Shown: in pieces, positions 1-8,888 of the stretch | Numbering within the stretch: position 1 is the stretch's first letter | Layout: the number at the start of each line of letters is the position of its first letter | Assembly (NCBI GenBank): GCA_015061495.1 | Contig: SUWL01000012.1 | Location: forward strand, 1 to 48,764 | Reading direction: 5' to 3' | Source of the DNA: Lentisphaerota bacterium | Lineage (GTDB): Bacteria > Verrucomicrobiota > Lentisphaeria > Victivallales > Victivallaceae | Length of the DNA: 48,764 nucleotides | Translations under genes and position numbers: made by a program | Notes under the pieces: generated by a model | What the model was told of the DNA's origin: nothing | The model's input: the letters and a program-made list of their open reading frames with translations, nothing else | Database searches by the model: none

Positions 1-1
1 C

Positions 2-184
2 CCGGCTCCTGCAGTAGTTGCCCCGGCTCCGGTTGTGGTTGCCCCGGCTCCGGTCGTGGTCGGACCCGGATATTACCGTCCTGCACCGCCGCCGCCGCCG
101 CGTCACCACTACCGTCCTGCACCGCCGCCGCGTCATCATCGTCCTGCGCCGCCGCGTCACAACGGCAGACCCGGACGCCGCTAA
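2..184 (+). CDS. C-terminal end of a proline-rich protein (partial)
   Basis: Reading in frame from base 2 gives an open frame of 60 codons ending in TAA at 182-184, so the gene starts upstream of the window. The visible part is low-complexity: three PAPxVVxAP-type Pro/Ala/Val units, then three RPAPPPxRHH units rich in Pro, Arg and His, ending NGRPGRR. Such basic Pro/His-rich tails occur on secreted or surface proteins, but no family can be named. The other frame through this region gives an Arg-rich nonsense protein and is a shadow. It ends 18 bp before lepB. Confidence 0.6.
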   Translation, partial: PAPAVVAPAPVVVAPAPVVVGPGYYRPAPPPPPRHHYRPAPPPRHHRPAPPRHNGRPGRR

Positions 185-202
185 TAACAGCTGGATATCA
201 GG

Positions 203-1423
203 ATGAAGTTCTTTACAGAACGTAAAAGAAAAAAACAGCTTTCAGAATTGAAAGCGTTGCGCCGCGCCGAGGATGACTTGCTCTCCCCGGCGTTGCGCTT
301 GCGTTTTGATGCCATCATTTCGGAACTGCAGGATGCTCCGGTGGAAAAAATCGATGAAGCCGTTGCCAGATCCCGGACCGAATTGGCGGGATTATCGTTG
401 CCGCACCGGGGCAGGATCCACGGATTTCTGGATCTGGTCATTGTGGTCGGATTGGTGGCATTCGGTTTGCGTGGATTGTTTTTTCAACCTTTCCGGATTC
501 CGACCGGTTCGATGCAGCCGACTCTTTTTGGAGTTCACCATCAGCAGCAGGAGAATAATGCCAATCCCGGATTCGGTAAACTGCCGGGAATTTTACAGAA
601 TTTGATCTACGGCTGCAGCGATGCTGATCTGCAAAATGGTGAAACGGATCTGCAAATCGTTGAATTGCAGCCGGCATCCAAAGGATTATTCGATGGTACG
701 GCACTGATTTCCAGTACCGGATACCGTTATGTGCTGCCCGGCAATGAGCGGCAGGTGATGGATTATTCAAAATTGAAAGACAAAAGTTTTTTTGCTCCCG
801 GTGAAAAGGTAAGTGAGGGATTTGTTTCGCTGGGAGATCACCTTTTTGTGGAAAGGGTTTCCATGTATTTATCTCCGCCGGAGCGCGGGGATGTCATTGT
901 TTTCAATACCGAGGGATTGTATGTTGACGGTAAAAACGGCATCGGCAGAATGATGCTTGAGGAAGCCGGAGGCTACTATTATATCAAACGTCTGGCGGCG
1001 TTGCCCGGAGATACCGTAAAAATAGTGGATAATCAATTGTATGTCCGTCCGGCAGGCGCGGAGAAATTCAGCCGGATACAGGATTTGGATAAGCGTTTTG
1101 AAAAGATCTATTCGATGAAAGGCGGTTATCACGGACACCTGAATTCATTTGATGAAAAAAATTACCAGTGCCATTCATTTGCACTTGGAGAAGAGTTTAC
1201 CATTCCGGAAGATGAGTATCTGATGCTGGGAGACAACTCCTCATTCAGCATGGACAGCCGTTATTTCGGAAGCGTACCGCGCAAGAATTTGATCGGCAGA
1301 GCCTGGTTCGTATTCTATCCATTCAGCCGCCGCTTGGGGGCGGTTGACCGTCTTGAACCGCTGGATGTGCCGACCGGAAATGAACCTGGTATGGCAACGT
1401 ATCCGGTAATGTCGCTGCAGTAA
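203..1423 (+). CDS. lepB: Signal peptidase I
   Basis: Serine-lysine leader peptidase that removes signal peptides from exported preproteins at the outer face of the inner membrane. One hydrophobic segment lies at about residues 75-94, followed at once by the catalytic Ser103 in GSMQPTL. The general base is Lys262 in YYIKRLAALPGD, and the C-terminal box is LMLGDNSSFSMDSRYFG (about 340-356). At 406 residues it is longer than most bacterial LepB. The extra length is a charged cytoplasmic N-terminus (1-70) and a 100-residue insertion between the Ser and Lys boxes (about 110-220), as in other large PVC-type enzymes. It heads a run of same-strand genes. Confidence 0.95.
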   Translation: MKFFTERKRKKQLSELKALRRAEDDLLSPALRLRFDAIISELQDAPVEKIDEAVARSRTELAGLSLPHRGRIHGFLDLVIVVGLVAFGLRGLFFQPFRIPTGSMQPTLFGVHHQQQENNANPGFGKLPGILQNLIYGCSDADLQNGETDLQIVELQPASKGLFDGTALISSTGYRYVLPGNERQVMDYSKLKDKSFFAPGEKVSEGFVSLGDHLFVERVSMYLSPPERGDVIVFNTEGLYVDGKNGIGRMMLEEAGGYYYIKRLAALPGDTVKIVDNQLYVRPAGAEKFSRIQDLDKRFEKIYSMKGGYHGHLNSFDEKNYQCHSFALGEEFTIPEDEYLMLGDNSSFSMDSRYFGSVPRKNLIGRAWFVFYPFSRRLGAVDRLEPLDVPTGNEPGMATYPVMSLQ

Positions 1424-1445
1424 ATCAATCCCGGGGATCATCAGT

Positions 1446-2696
1446 ATGAAATTTAAAATCAGTATTTTGTTGTGGTTGCGCAACTGTTGGCGGATAATAA
1501 AATACAGCGCCAAGCGATATACCGGAGACCAGCTCGGTCAACAGGCGGTCGTATTGACTTACTATACATTGTTTGCGATAGTGCCGATGGTGGCGCTGCT
1601 GTTTGGTATTTCCAAAGGCTTCGGCTTGGAAGCGATGCTGCGCGAAGCGGTATATTCCCGTTTCCCGGCGCAGCACGGGATGCTGGATTACGTGTGTGAA
1701 ATCGCAGAAAAGACCTTGAGTGAAGCATCCGGAGGGGTAGTCGCCGGTGTTGGTGTGGTGGTACTGCTCTGGACGGTGATCTGGCTTAATGCCAACGTGG
1801 AACGTTCATTCAATGTGGTTTGGGGATTGGCATCCCGCCGCAATATGCTCCGTAAATTCAGCAGTTATATTTCGCTGATATTGCTTGCTCCGGTATTGAT
1901 GGTCATCGTCAATACACTCGTAACACTGTTGACCAGTTTGAAAGATACCAATGGCATTGCCGGCAGTTTCAGCTGGTTGAAACCGGTCGTTGAATATTCT
2001 ATAACGCTTTTGCCGATTGCAGTTACCTGCTTGTTTTTCTTTTTTCTGTACCTTAAAGTGCCGAATACCAAAGTGCGCTGGCAGGGGGCATGTGTGGCAG
2101 GAATAATCACCGGAGTTGCGTTTCAAGTGCTTCAGGATTCGTTTGTTTTTCTGCAAAGTTCAGTATTTGCCTATAACCGTTTGTACGGTGGTTTTGCGAT
2201 TTTGCCATTGTTTCTGATATGGGTGAATTGGTCGTGGCAGCTGATTCTGTTTGGCGCAGAAATCAGTTTTGTGCATCAGCATTTGCGCAGTGGAGTATTC
2301 AATGAGATCCGCGGCAATGTTGATTTGCGATTGCGCCGTGAACATCAGTTGGCGATTTTGCACCGGGTGTTTCTGGAATTTGAAAAGGGCAACGGTCCGG
2401 TTTTTGAAGATGAACTTGCGCTGCTGTTGCGGGTGCCGGATGTGGTTTTTCGCTCTGAAGTCAATGAATTACTGGACAAAGGGATGCTCTGCCGCAGTGT
2501 TTCTACCGAGGATCGGCGGGTCGCATTGCTTCCCGGGGTACCGCCGGATCGGTTTACGATCATGGATTTTATGATTGAGATCCACGGGCAGGGAGATAAG
2601 GAAGTTCAGGAGTTTGCCCGTTTTGAAGAGTTGTTCGTAAAAATTGAGAACGCCGTGAAAGAGAGCGGCTTGAATATGAAAGTCCATGAGGTCTGA
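1446..2696 (+). CDS. YihY/BrkB-family inner-membrane protein
   Basis: Polytopic protein of the YihY/virulence factor BrkB family, once wrongly called ribonuclease BN; its function is not firmly known. The family signature is seen: amphipathic N-terminus with AKRYTGDQLGQQAVVLTYYT, about six membrane segments between residues 30 and 270, and LYGGFAILPLFLIWVNWSWQ near 240-260. The 416 residues include a cytosolic C-terminal extension (about 280-416) that looks like a winged-helix domain, as found in long family members. It starts 22 bp after lepB and is followed 14 bp later by metY, so co-transcription is likely. Confidence 0.85.
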   Translation: MKFKISILLWLRNCWRIIKYSAKRYTGDQLGQQAVVLTYYTLFAIVPMVALLFGISKGFGLEAMLREAVYSRFPAQHGMLDYVCEIAEKTLSEASGGVVAGVGVVVLLWTVIWLNANVERSFNVVWGLASRRNMLRKFSSYISLILLAPVLMVIVNTLVTLLTSLKDTNGIAGSFSWLKPVVEYSITLLPIAVTCLFFFFLYLKVPNTKVRWQGACVAGIITGVAFQVLQDSFVFLQSSVFAYNRLYGGFAILPLFLIWVNWSWQLILFGAEISFVHQHLRSGVFNEIRGNVDLRLRREHQLAILHRVFLEFEKGNGPVFEDELALLLRVPDVVFRSEVNELLDKGMLCRSVSTEDRRVALLPGVPPDRFTIMDFMIEIHGQGDKEVQEFARFEELFVKIENAVKESGLNMKVHEV

Positions 2697-2710
2697 AAGG
2701 AACATAAAGT

Positions 2711-3991
2711 ATGAACAAAGATTGGAAAATTGAAACACTCGCCATTCAGGCGGGATATGAACCGGAAAATGGTGCGGCACGGGTCGTGCCGATCGTGCAG
2801 AGTACCACCTACCGCTATGACGATGTGCAGAGTGTGGCGGATCTTTTTGACCTCAAACGGGAAGGTTTTTTCTACACCCGGCTTGCCAATCCCACGGTGG
2901 ATGCGTTTGAGAAAAAAATTGCCGCTATGGAAGGCGGTGTGGCGGCAGTAGCATTGAGCAGCGGTCAGACTGCCAATGCGTTTGCATTGATGAATATCGC
3001 CCGGTGCGGGGATCATGTGCTGGCGTTGTCAAGCCTTTATGGAGGAACAGTTTCACTCTTTACCAATACGCTGAAAAAAGCGGGTATTGAAGTTTCCTTT
3101 GTCACTCCGGATATGGATGAGGCGGCAGTAGCTGCGCAGGTGAGAAGCAATACCAAAGCGCTGTTTGTGGAAGCACTTGCCAATCCGGCACTGGTGGTAG
3201 CGGATTTTGAGAAGTATGCAAAAGTTGCGCATGACAATGGTATTCCGCTGATCGTGGATAATACCTTCCCGACTCCGGTGCTTTGTCGCCCCTTTGAATT
3301 CGGTGCGGACATTGTGACCCATTCTACAACCAAATATATTGACGGTCACGCGGTGGCGGTTGGCGGTATTGTGGTCGAAAAAGGCGGATTCAACTGGAGC
3401 TGCGGCAAGTTCCCGGAATTCACCGAACCGGATGAGAGTTATCATGGTCTGGTTTACACCAAAGATTTTGCAGCGGCACCGTTTTCGGTGAAATTGCGGG
3501 TGCAGCTGGTGCGTGATTATGGGGTGCCGATGATGCCGTTCAATGCGTTTCTCGCCAGTTTGGGTACGGAAACATTGCCGCTGCGCATGGAACGTCACAG
3601 CAGCAATGCGCTGGAGTTGGCAGAATTCCTGAAAAATCACCCCAAAGTCAGTTGGGTCAACTATCCCGGTCTGGCGGACAATCCGGAAAATGCGCTGGTA
3701 AAAAAATATTTCACCGGCGGCATGGCTTCCGGAGTACTTTGTTTCGGGGTGAAAGGCGGCAGAGCGGCAGGAGAAAAGGTGATGAATTCACTGAAACTTG
3801 CCGCGATCGTGGTGCATGTGGCAGATACCCGTACCGGTGTGCTGCATCCAGCAAGCATGACTCACCGCCAGCTCTCTGAAGCGGAACTCGAAGCAGCCGG
3901 AGTATCTCCGGATCTGATCCGCGTAACAGTCGGTCTGGAGAATATCGAAGATATCAAGGCGGATTTTGATCAGGCGCTTGCTATGGCGTGA
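2711..3991 (+). CDS. metY: O-acetylhomoserine sulfhydrylase (PLP enzyme)
   Basis: Fold-type I PLP enzyme of the Cys/Met-metabolism family that makes homocysteine from O-acetylhomoserine and sulfide. The 426-residue length and long C-terminal half match MetY rather than MetB/MetC (about 380-400). The PLP lysine is Lys208 in THSTTKYIDGH; the phosphate-binding loop is LSSGQTANAF (82-91) and the Asp pairing with PLP N1 is in IVDNTFPTP (181-189). AGGAA lies just upstream of ATG 2711. The gene overlaps the next frame at its stop (GTGA). O-succinylhomoserine specificity cannot be excluded. Confidence 0.92.
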   Translation: MNKDWKIETLAIQAGYEPENGAARVVPIVQSTTYRYDDVQSVADLFDLKREGFFYTRLANPTVDAFEKKIAAMEGGVAAVALSSGQTANAFALMNIARCGDHVLALSSLYGGTVSLFTNTLKKAGIEVSFVTPDMDEAAVAAQVRSNTKALFVEALANPALVVADFEKYAKVAHDNGIPLIVDNTFPTPVLCRPFEFGADIVTHSTTKYIDGHAVAVGGIVVEKGGFNWSCGKFPEFTEPDESYHGLVYTKDFAAAPFSVKLRVQLVRDYGVPMMPFNAFLASLGTETLPLRMERHSSNALELAEFLKNHPKVSWVNYPGLADNPENALVKKYFTGGMASGVLCFGVKGGRAAGEKVMNSLKLAAIVVHVADTRTGVLHPASMTHRQLSEAELEAAGVSPDLIRVTVGLENIEDIKADFDQALAMA

Positions 3992-4002
3992 TCGGCGCAG
4001 GC

Positions 4003-5256
4003 ATGAAAAAACTGTTATTGATTGTCAGCCTCGCACTGTGGAGCATAATGCTTCACGGTGGCGGGGTAACTTTTATTATAACAGCAGATTTGCATGGTTC
4101 ATTGGATGAGTTTGCCAAGCTGGCTCCGGAGATCCGCCGTTATCCGGAAGCGGTGAAAATCGATCTCGGAGATATCGTTCAGGGGAATTTCGCGGCAGTT
4201 TACGGTGAAGGATTCCCGGTGATAGAGTGTTTCAATACTCTGGACTATGAAATTTTTGTGCCGGGAAATCATGATTTGGAATTCCCGGAAACTACTCTGA
4301 AACAATGGCAAAAATTTTTCCGGGGCAAAATGCTGGGCAGCCAGTGGGAACTGGGGAATTTCCAGATGCCGGGATCTGCGGTCGTGGAAAGAGACGGATA
4401 CCGGATCGGGATCGTTGCCATCGGGGCTGTCGGGTTGAAACGCTACGCCGGATTCTGGCAGAAGTTGAAGTATCATGATATTGCAGTTGCGGTCAGAAAT
4501 GAGATCAATGGCCTTAAACGGCAATCTTGTGATGCGTTTCTGCTCGTCGGTCATGTCGGTGCGGAGAATTTCGGGGTGCTGTTTGAATTGATCCGGGACA
4601 ATCCGGAAATAAATGCGGTTATCGGCAGTCATTCTCATCGGGAAGTTCCCTGCGGCAGGATCGGTAAGGTCATTGCGGTACAACCTGCGCCTCACGGGGG
4701 ATCAGCGGTGAAACTGGAATTGATTTTCGGCAAAGAGCGCCGGTTGCAGTATATCCGTACGACGATGTTGTATCCGCAGCAGTTCGCCGATAAGGAAATT
4801 ATGGCAATCGCCGGACGGATGGAACAAAATGCCGCAATTGCCCGGGACAGATCATTGGGTAAATTCCGGGATGCCGCCGGATTCGGCAGGTGTGCGGCAG
4901 AGATCATCCGGCAGCTTTCCGGAGCTGATGCTGCCATTATCGGCGTGGATACTGCCGCATTCAGAAACGATGTTACCGGGCAGGTGCTTTTTGAGATGAT
5001 GCCTTACGGCAACCGGATCTCGCTGATCACTCTGCCCCGGCAGACGGTATTGAAGTTATTGCGTAAAAAACGCAAGTCCCGCCGTTACTTCGGGGCAGGG
5101 GATTTTTCCGGAGCGTATATCAAAGTGGCAGTTTCCGACTTTATGCTTTCGGAAATTTCCGACCCGCCGCCGGCGGAAGTTTGGGAAAGATTTGAACGGC
5201 TGGAGATCGAAAAAGCCTTGAAATCCGGGAATATCCCGGATTTTGATCCGGAATAA
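4003..5256 (+). CDS. Secreted 5'-nucleotidase/UshA-like metallophosphoesterase
   Basis: Calcineurin-like phosphoesterase with a C-terminal 5'-nucleotidase domain, predicted periplasmic. The N-terminus MKKLLLIVSLALWS is a signal peptide; ATG 4003 is preferred, although a GTG at 3988 overlapping the metY stop is also possible. Dimetal ligands are seen in order: TADLHGS, IDLGDIVQG, VPGNHDLEF, VGHVGAE and GSHSHRE. The C-terminal half has the substrate-domain signature FEMMPYGNRI. At 417 residues it is shorter than UshA (about 550). It likely hydrolyses nucleotides or related phosphoesters. The 108 bp after it hold no clear terminator. Confidence 0.87.
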   Translation: MKKLLLIVSLALWSIMLHGGGVTFIITADLHGSLDEFAKLAPEIRRYPEAVKIDLGDIVQGNFAAVYGEGFPVIECFNTLDYEIFVPGNHDLEFPETTLKQWQKFFRGKMLGSQWELGNFQMPGSAVVERDGYRIGIVAIGAVGLKRYAGFWQKLKYHDIAVAVRNEINGLKRQSCDAFLLVGHVGAENFGVLFELIRDNPEINAVIGSHSHREVPCGRIGKVIAVQPAPHGGSAVKLELIFGKERRLQYIRTTMLYPQQFADKEIMAIAGRMEQNAAIARDRSLGKFRDAAGFGRCAAEIIRQLSGADAAIIGVDTAAFRNDVTGQVLFEMMPYGNRISLITLPRQTVLKLLRKKRKSRRYFGAGDFSGAYIKVAVSDFMLSEISDPPPAEVWERFERLEIEKALKSGNIPDFDPE

Positions 5257-5364
5257 GTTGAAAAATCCGCAAGGTGAACTACATTATAAACAATGTCCGC
5301 TGCCGACGGGATTTTTTTCCGACCGGTCGGATAAAAACAAAAATCAATTCGGAAGCATACTTCT

Positions 5365-7035
5365 ATGAAAAAACAGGAAATTTTACCGTTGACTCTCCGT
5401 TTGGAGAATAAAATAAGCATGCGGACAGCATTGCTGATACTGGTTCTGCTTTTTGCAGTGCTGTTTGTACCGTGGCTTACCAGTAAGCGGGAACTTTTCC
5501 GGCAGGAGGGACTTTATGCTGCCGTAACTGCAAATTATGTTGACAATCAATGGACTCCGTCGGCAGGTATCACCGCAAAAGCTCATAATGTGGCGCACAG
5601 TGATGTTTGGCCGCTCTATCCGCTGACCGTATCCGGTCTTTACCGTTTGGGAGTTCCGATGGAGAGTGCATTGCGGATCATTTCGGTTACGATGCTTGGA
5701 GTTTTGGCATTGATCGCCGGGGTCGCCGCCGGGAAAAGGGGTGGCATCCGGGCCGGGATCGTTGCGGCAGGGTGTTGTTTCGGGACGATATTTGCTCTGG
5801 AAAAGAGCATTTGCGGCGGTCCGGAAACTATGGCGGCATGTTTTTTGCTGATTGCCCAACTGTTGTTTTTTCATTACGGAAGCCGCTTTGCCGACTGGAA
5901 TTCCGCATGGATAGCTGCGGCATTTTTTCTGACATTGGGATTTCTCACTGCCGGTCCGGTAGTGATCTTGTTTTTTGTGTTTCCACTGATATTTTTGCGT
6001 CGTCCGCTCTCTTATTCCGGTAAATTCCGGACACCCGGATTTCTGGCAGGAACGGCATTGCTGGTGCTGGTGGTTCTGACCTGGGGATTCCCGCTGGGCA
6101 TGAATTTGATCAACTCCACCGGCAGCAGCCGGTGGCTGGGGTTGTTCAGCCGTCAGTATTGGGAAGATATGCTGCTGTTTCCATTACTGCTGCCATTGCG
6201 GATGCTGCCGTGGTCGCTGGTGATGTGGATGCCGTTTTGTGTGGCACTGCAGGCGATTTCTCCGGTGCCGGTATTCAGCCGCTATTTGCGGACGCTGTTC
6301 TTTTCCATGGGGGCATTGGCGTGGCTGATCCCCAATGCGTCAAGTGCTTTGATCTTTTACCTGATCGGGCCGCTGGCGATTTTGACCGGCTTGAATTACG
6401 AACTCGGAGTGCGCCGTTACAGCGGATTTTTACGCAAGGCATTGGCGGTTGGCACATGTTTTTTCCCGTTTGCACTGCTGTTGATTGCGGCATTGCTGCT
6501 GCTGCCGGATAATTTGCTGGGTATGCTCGGGGAAAAGAGCAAGATGGTTTTTCGCCATGAATTGCCCGGATTTATCTATTTTGCCTGGGCGGCACTGGCT
6601 CTGCTGCTGGTGTTGACGGTGATTTATTGTCTGGGTAACAAGCGTTTCCCGGTCTGGTTTGAAATCGCGGTTATCTGTTTCGGCATCGGAGTGATCGGCG
6701 CGGTGGAATTGCTGCCTTATCGGTTGATGGAAAAAGACTGGCGGACACTGGGAAATGATATCAGTCAGGCGTTGCCGGAGGATGCTGACAAAATTTTCAA
6801 ATATGAGATCGACGGCATGTATTGCGGATTATTCTATTCCGGCGTACCGGTTTATCAGCTGCAGGAGCTTGGCGAACTTGACGGCATCCGGGAAGAGACG
6901 ATTTATCTGATTTCGCATCAGGTTCCTGAATATACCGGCAGGCGCTGGGAATCACTGCTGCCGGACAATTATTCCTGTCGGGGAACCCCGGTCTCGCTCT
7001 GGCGGGGGACCAAAAGGCAGGATGAGGCGGAGTGA
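5365..7035 (+). CDS. ArnT/GT39-like polytopic glycosyltransferase
   Basis: Integral membrane protein with about 11-13 hydrophobic segments in 556 residues and a soluble C-terminal part (about 440-556). After the first segment comes the loop RELFRQEGLYAAVTANYVD, which corresponds to the acidic first periplasmic loop of GT-C transferases (GT39/GT83), followed by HNVAHSDVWPLYPL. Such enzymes use polyprenyl-phosphate sugars to modify lipid A or proteins; the acceptor here cannot be told. ATG 5365 has GGAAG upstream; ATG 5419 is an alternative. Its end overlaps the longest possible reading of mnmA. Confidence 0.72.
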   Translation: MKKQEILPLTLRLENKISMRTALLILVLLFAVLFVPWLTSKRELFRQEGLYAAVTANYVDNQWTPSAGITAKAHNVAHSDVWPLYPLTVSGLYRLGVPMESALRIISVTMLGVLALIAGVAAGKRGGIRAGIVAAGCCFGTIFALEKSICGGPETMAACFLLIAQLLFFHYGSRFADWNSAWIAAAFFLTLGFLTAGPVVILFFVFPLIFLRRPLSYSGKFRTPGFLAGTALLVLVVLTWGFPLGMNLINSTGSSRWLGLFSRQYWEDMLLFPLLLPLRMLPWSLVMWMPFCVALQAISPVPVFSRYLRTLFFSMGALAWLIPNASSALIFYLIGPLAILTGLNYELGVRRYSGFLRKALAVGTCFFPFALLLIAALLLLPDNLLGMLGEKSKMVFRHELPGFIYFAWAALALLLVLTVIYCLGNKRFPVWFEIAVICFGIGVIGAVELLPYRLMEKDWRTLGNDISQALPEDADKIFKYEIDGMYCGLFYSGVPVYQLQELGELDGIREETIYLISHQVPEYTGRRWESLLPDNYSCRGTPVSLWRGTKRQDEAE

Positions 7036-7042
7036 CTTTGCC

Positions 7043-8080
7043 ATGAGTAAAGGAGAACACATCGTTGTTGCCATGTCCGGCGGCGTGGATTCTGCGGTTG
7101 CCGCATATCTGGCTCTGCAGGCAGGATACCGGGTCACCGGAGTGCATTTGCAAATGCAGCCGGATCAGCCCCGTGATCCGATACTGTATCAATGCTGTGA
7201 ATCATTGGGCATTGAACTGGTGGAACGTGTATGTTCTGATGAATTTTACGAGCGGGTCTTGCTGGCATCGGCATTGGAATATGCTGCCGGCAGGACTCCG
7301 AATCCATGCTGCCTGTGCAATATGGAACTGAAATTCGCAGAGCTGTTGAAAGCCGCAGATGACCTCGGAATAACCAGGGTTTTCACCGGTCATTATGTCC
7401 GGCTGGAGTGCCGGGATGGTATCTGGCAGCTTTCCCGCGGGGTGGATCCGGGCAAAGATCAGAGTTACTTCCTTTACCGTTTAACGGCAAGAGAACTGGC
7501 AAGAGCCGGATTCCCGCTGGGTGCTTTGCTCAAAGAGGAGGTCCGTAAAATCGCCGCAGATGCGGCTTTGCCGTGTGCTGTACGTAAAGACAGTCAGGAT
7601 GCGTGTTTTCAGATCCCCGGAGAGTGCTGCGGAGAAACTTTGCGCCGGATCTGCTGTCTGCCGGTGCGCCGTGGGAAATTTATCCATAACGGAAAGGTCG
7701 TCGGCAGACATGAGGGGATCCACCGTTATACGCTCGGACAGCGGCAGGGATTGAATGTGGCATTGGGAGTCCCGGCTTACATTCAAAGTATTTCTGCTGA
7801 TTCCGGGGATATCGTTTTGACCACGGATCAGCAGGATTTGATGTCCGGATCGTTCATTGTCCGGGATATTTCATGGCAGAGCGGCAGTGTGCCGCAGCAG
7901 GAATTGAGTGTCAAAGTCCGGTACCGTTCGCCTGGATGCGGCTGCAAATTGGAATTTTTACCGGGAAATCTGGTGAAAGTTGTTCCGGATCAGCCGCTCC
8001 GGGCGGTCACCCCCGGGCAGGCGGCAGTTTTTTACGCCGGAGAAGTACTCGCCGGCGGCGGAGTTATTGAAAGTGTTTGA
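7043..8080 (+). CDS. mnmA: tRNA-specific 2-thiouridylase MnmA
   Basis: ATP-dependent sulfur transferase making s2U at the wobble base of tRNA Lys/Glu/Gln. The PP-loop is VVAMSGGVDSAVAAYLA at the N-terminus, the first catalytic Cys is in TPNPCCLCN, the second is in DSQDACFQIPGE, and GKDQSYFLYRL is the family motif. ATG 7043 has GGAG at a good distance; an upstream in-frame ATG (7022) lies inside the previous gene. At 345 residues it is slightly short because the segment after GVHLQMQ lacks the usual insert before LGIELVE. The next gene starts inside its 3' end. Confidence 0.93.
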   Translation: MSKGEHIVVAMSGGVDSAVAAYLALQAGYRVTGVHLQMQPDQPRDPILYQCCESLGIELVERVCSDEFYERVLLASALEYAAGRTPNPCCLCNMELKFAELLKAADDLGITRVFTGHYVRLECRDGIWQLSRGVDPGKDQSYFLYRLTARELARAGFPLGALLKEEVRKIAADAALPCAVRKDSQDACFQIPGECCGETLRRICCLPVRRGKFIHNGKVVGRHEGIHRYTLGQRQGLNVALGVPAYIQSISADSGDIVLTTDQQDLMSGSFIVRDISWQSGSVPQQELSVKVRYRSPGCGCKLEFLPGNLVKVVPDQPLRAVTPGQAAVFYAGEVLAGGGVIESV

Positions 8081-8888
8081 GTTCATTCAGAAATTACAGG
8101 ATACTTGCGGCAAAGTCCCGGCAGATGATGAGTTTATCATCCCGTTTACTGCCCGGACGGTGATTGTTTCCGGCAGCCGGCTGCTGCACTGGGGTGAGGC
8201 GGCACATTTGTGGCAGGATGAACCGGAATTTTTACTGTTGGGCAAAGTGGATGGTAAAAATTGTTTTGCGGTTGAATTTGACGGAAACAGCGAACTTGCC
8301 GGAAATTTGCAGGAGATCCAGATCCGGCAGTTTCTTTTTGAATTCCCCGAGAGTTACCAGCAGGCGTTGTGCCGGGCAAAGGTTCTGCAGACCTGGCGCA
8401 AGGAACACCGTTTTTGCGGAATGTGCCGTGCAGTTCTGCAGCCATCCGGAAATGATGCCGGATTGATTTGTCCGGCGTGCGGTAAAATCTATTATCCGCA
8501 ACTGGCACCGGCTGTTATCGTCGGGATCACCCGTAATGACGGCAGGGAACTGCTGTTGGCACACAACCGCCGGTTTGCCGGAAATATGTACAGTCTGATC
8601 GCCGGATTTGTCGAGGCGGGGGAGTCATTGGAAGCCGCCATACACCGGGAAGTTTGGGAAGAGTGTGCAATCAGGGTGAAAAATCTCCGTTATGTGACCA
8701 GTCAGGTGTGGCCGTTTCCCAACTCGCTGATGCTCGCTTTTACCGCCGAATATGATTCCGGGAATCTTGCTCCGGATGGCGAAGAATTGAGTGATGCCGG
8801 TTGGTTCACCGCTGAAAATCACCCGGAGTTGCCTTCGCCGGGATCAGTAGCCAGAACTGTTATCAACTCAATACTGTTCAATCGATAA
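8073..8888 (+). CDS. nudC: NudC-like NAD(H) pyrophosphatase (Nudix, Zn ribbon)
   Basis: Nudix hydrolase of the NADH pyrophosphatase/RNA deNADding family. The start is read as GTG 8073 with GGAG ten bases upstream, overlapping the mnmA stop. A zinc ribbon with CGMC and CPAC (about residues 110-130) precedes the Nudix box GFVEAGESLEAAIHREVWEE. The C-terminal motif SQVWPFPNSLM matches the NudC hallmark SQPWPFPxS with Pro to Val at position three. The Gly near the end of the Nudix box is Ala (EECAI). It converges with and overlaps the MATE gene by 11 bp. Confidence 0.85.
   Translation: MFEFIQKLQDTCGKVPADDEFIIPFTARTVIVSGSRLLHWGEAAHLWQDEPEFLLLGKVDGKNCFAVEFDGNSELAGNLQEIQIRQFLFEFPESYQQALCRAKVLQTWRKEHRFCGMCRAVLQPSGNDAGLICPACGKIYYPQLAPAVIVGITRNDGRELLLAHNRRFAGNMYSLIAGFVEAGESLEAAIHREVWEECAIRVKNLRYVTSQVWPFPNSLMLAFTAEYDSGNLAPDGEELSDAGWFTAENHPELPSPGSVARTVINSILFNR

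Noticed and set aside
18-206. Arg-rich 62-residue protein at the left edge
   Set aside because: Another frame of the same bases gives a Pro/Ala/His-rich protein tail ending just before lepB, which is far more protein-like.
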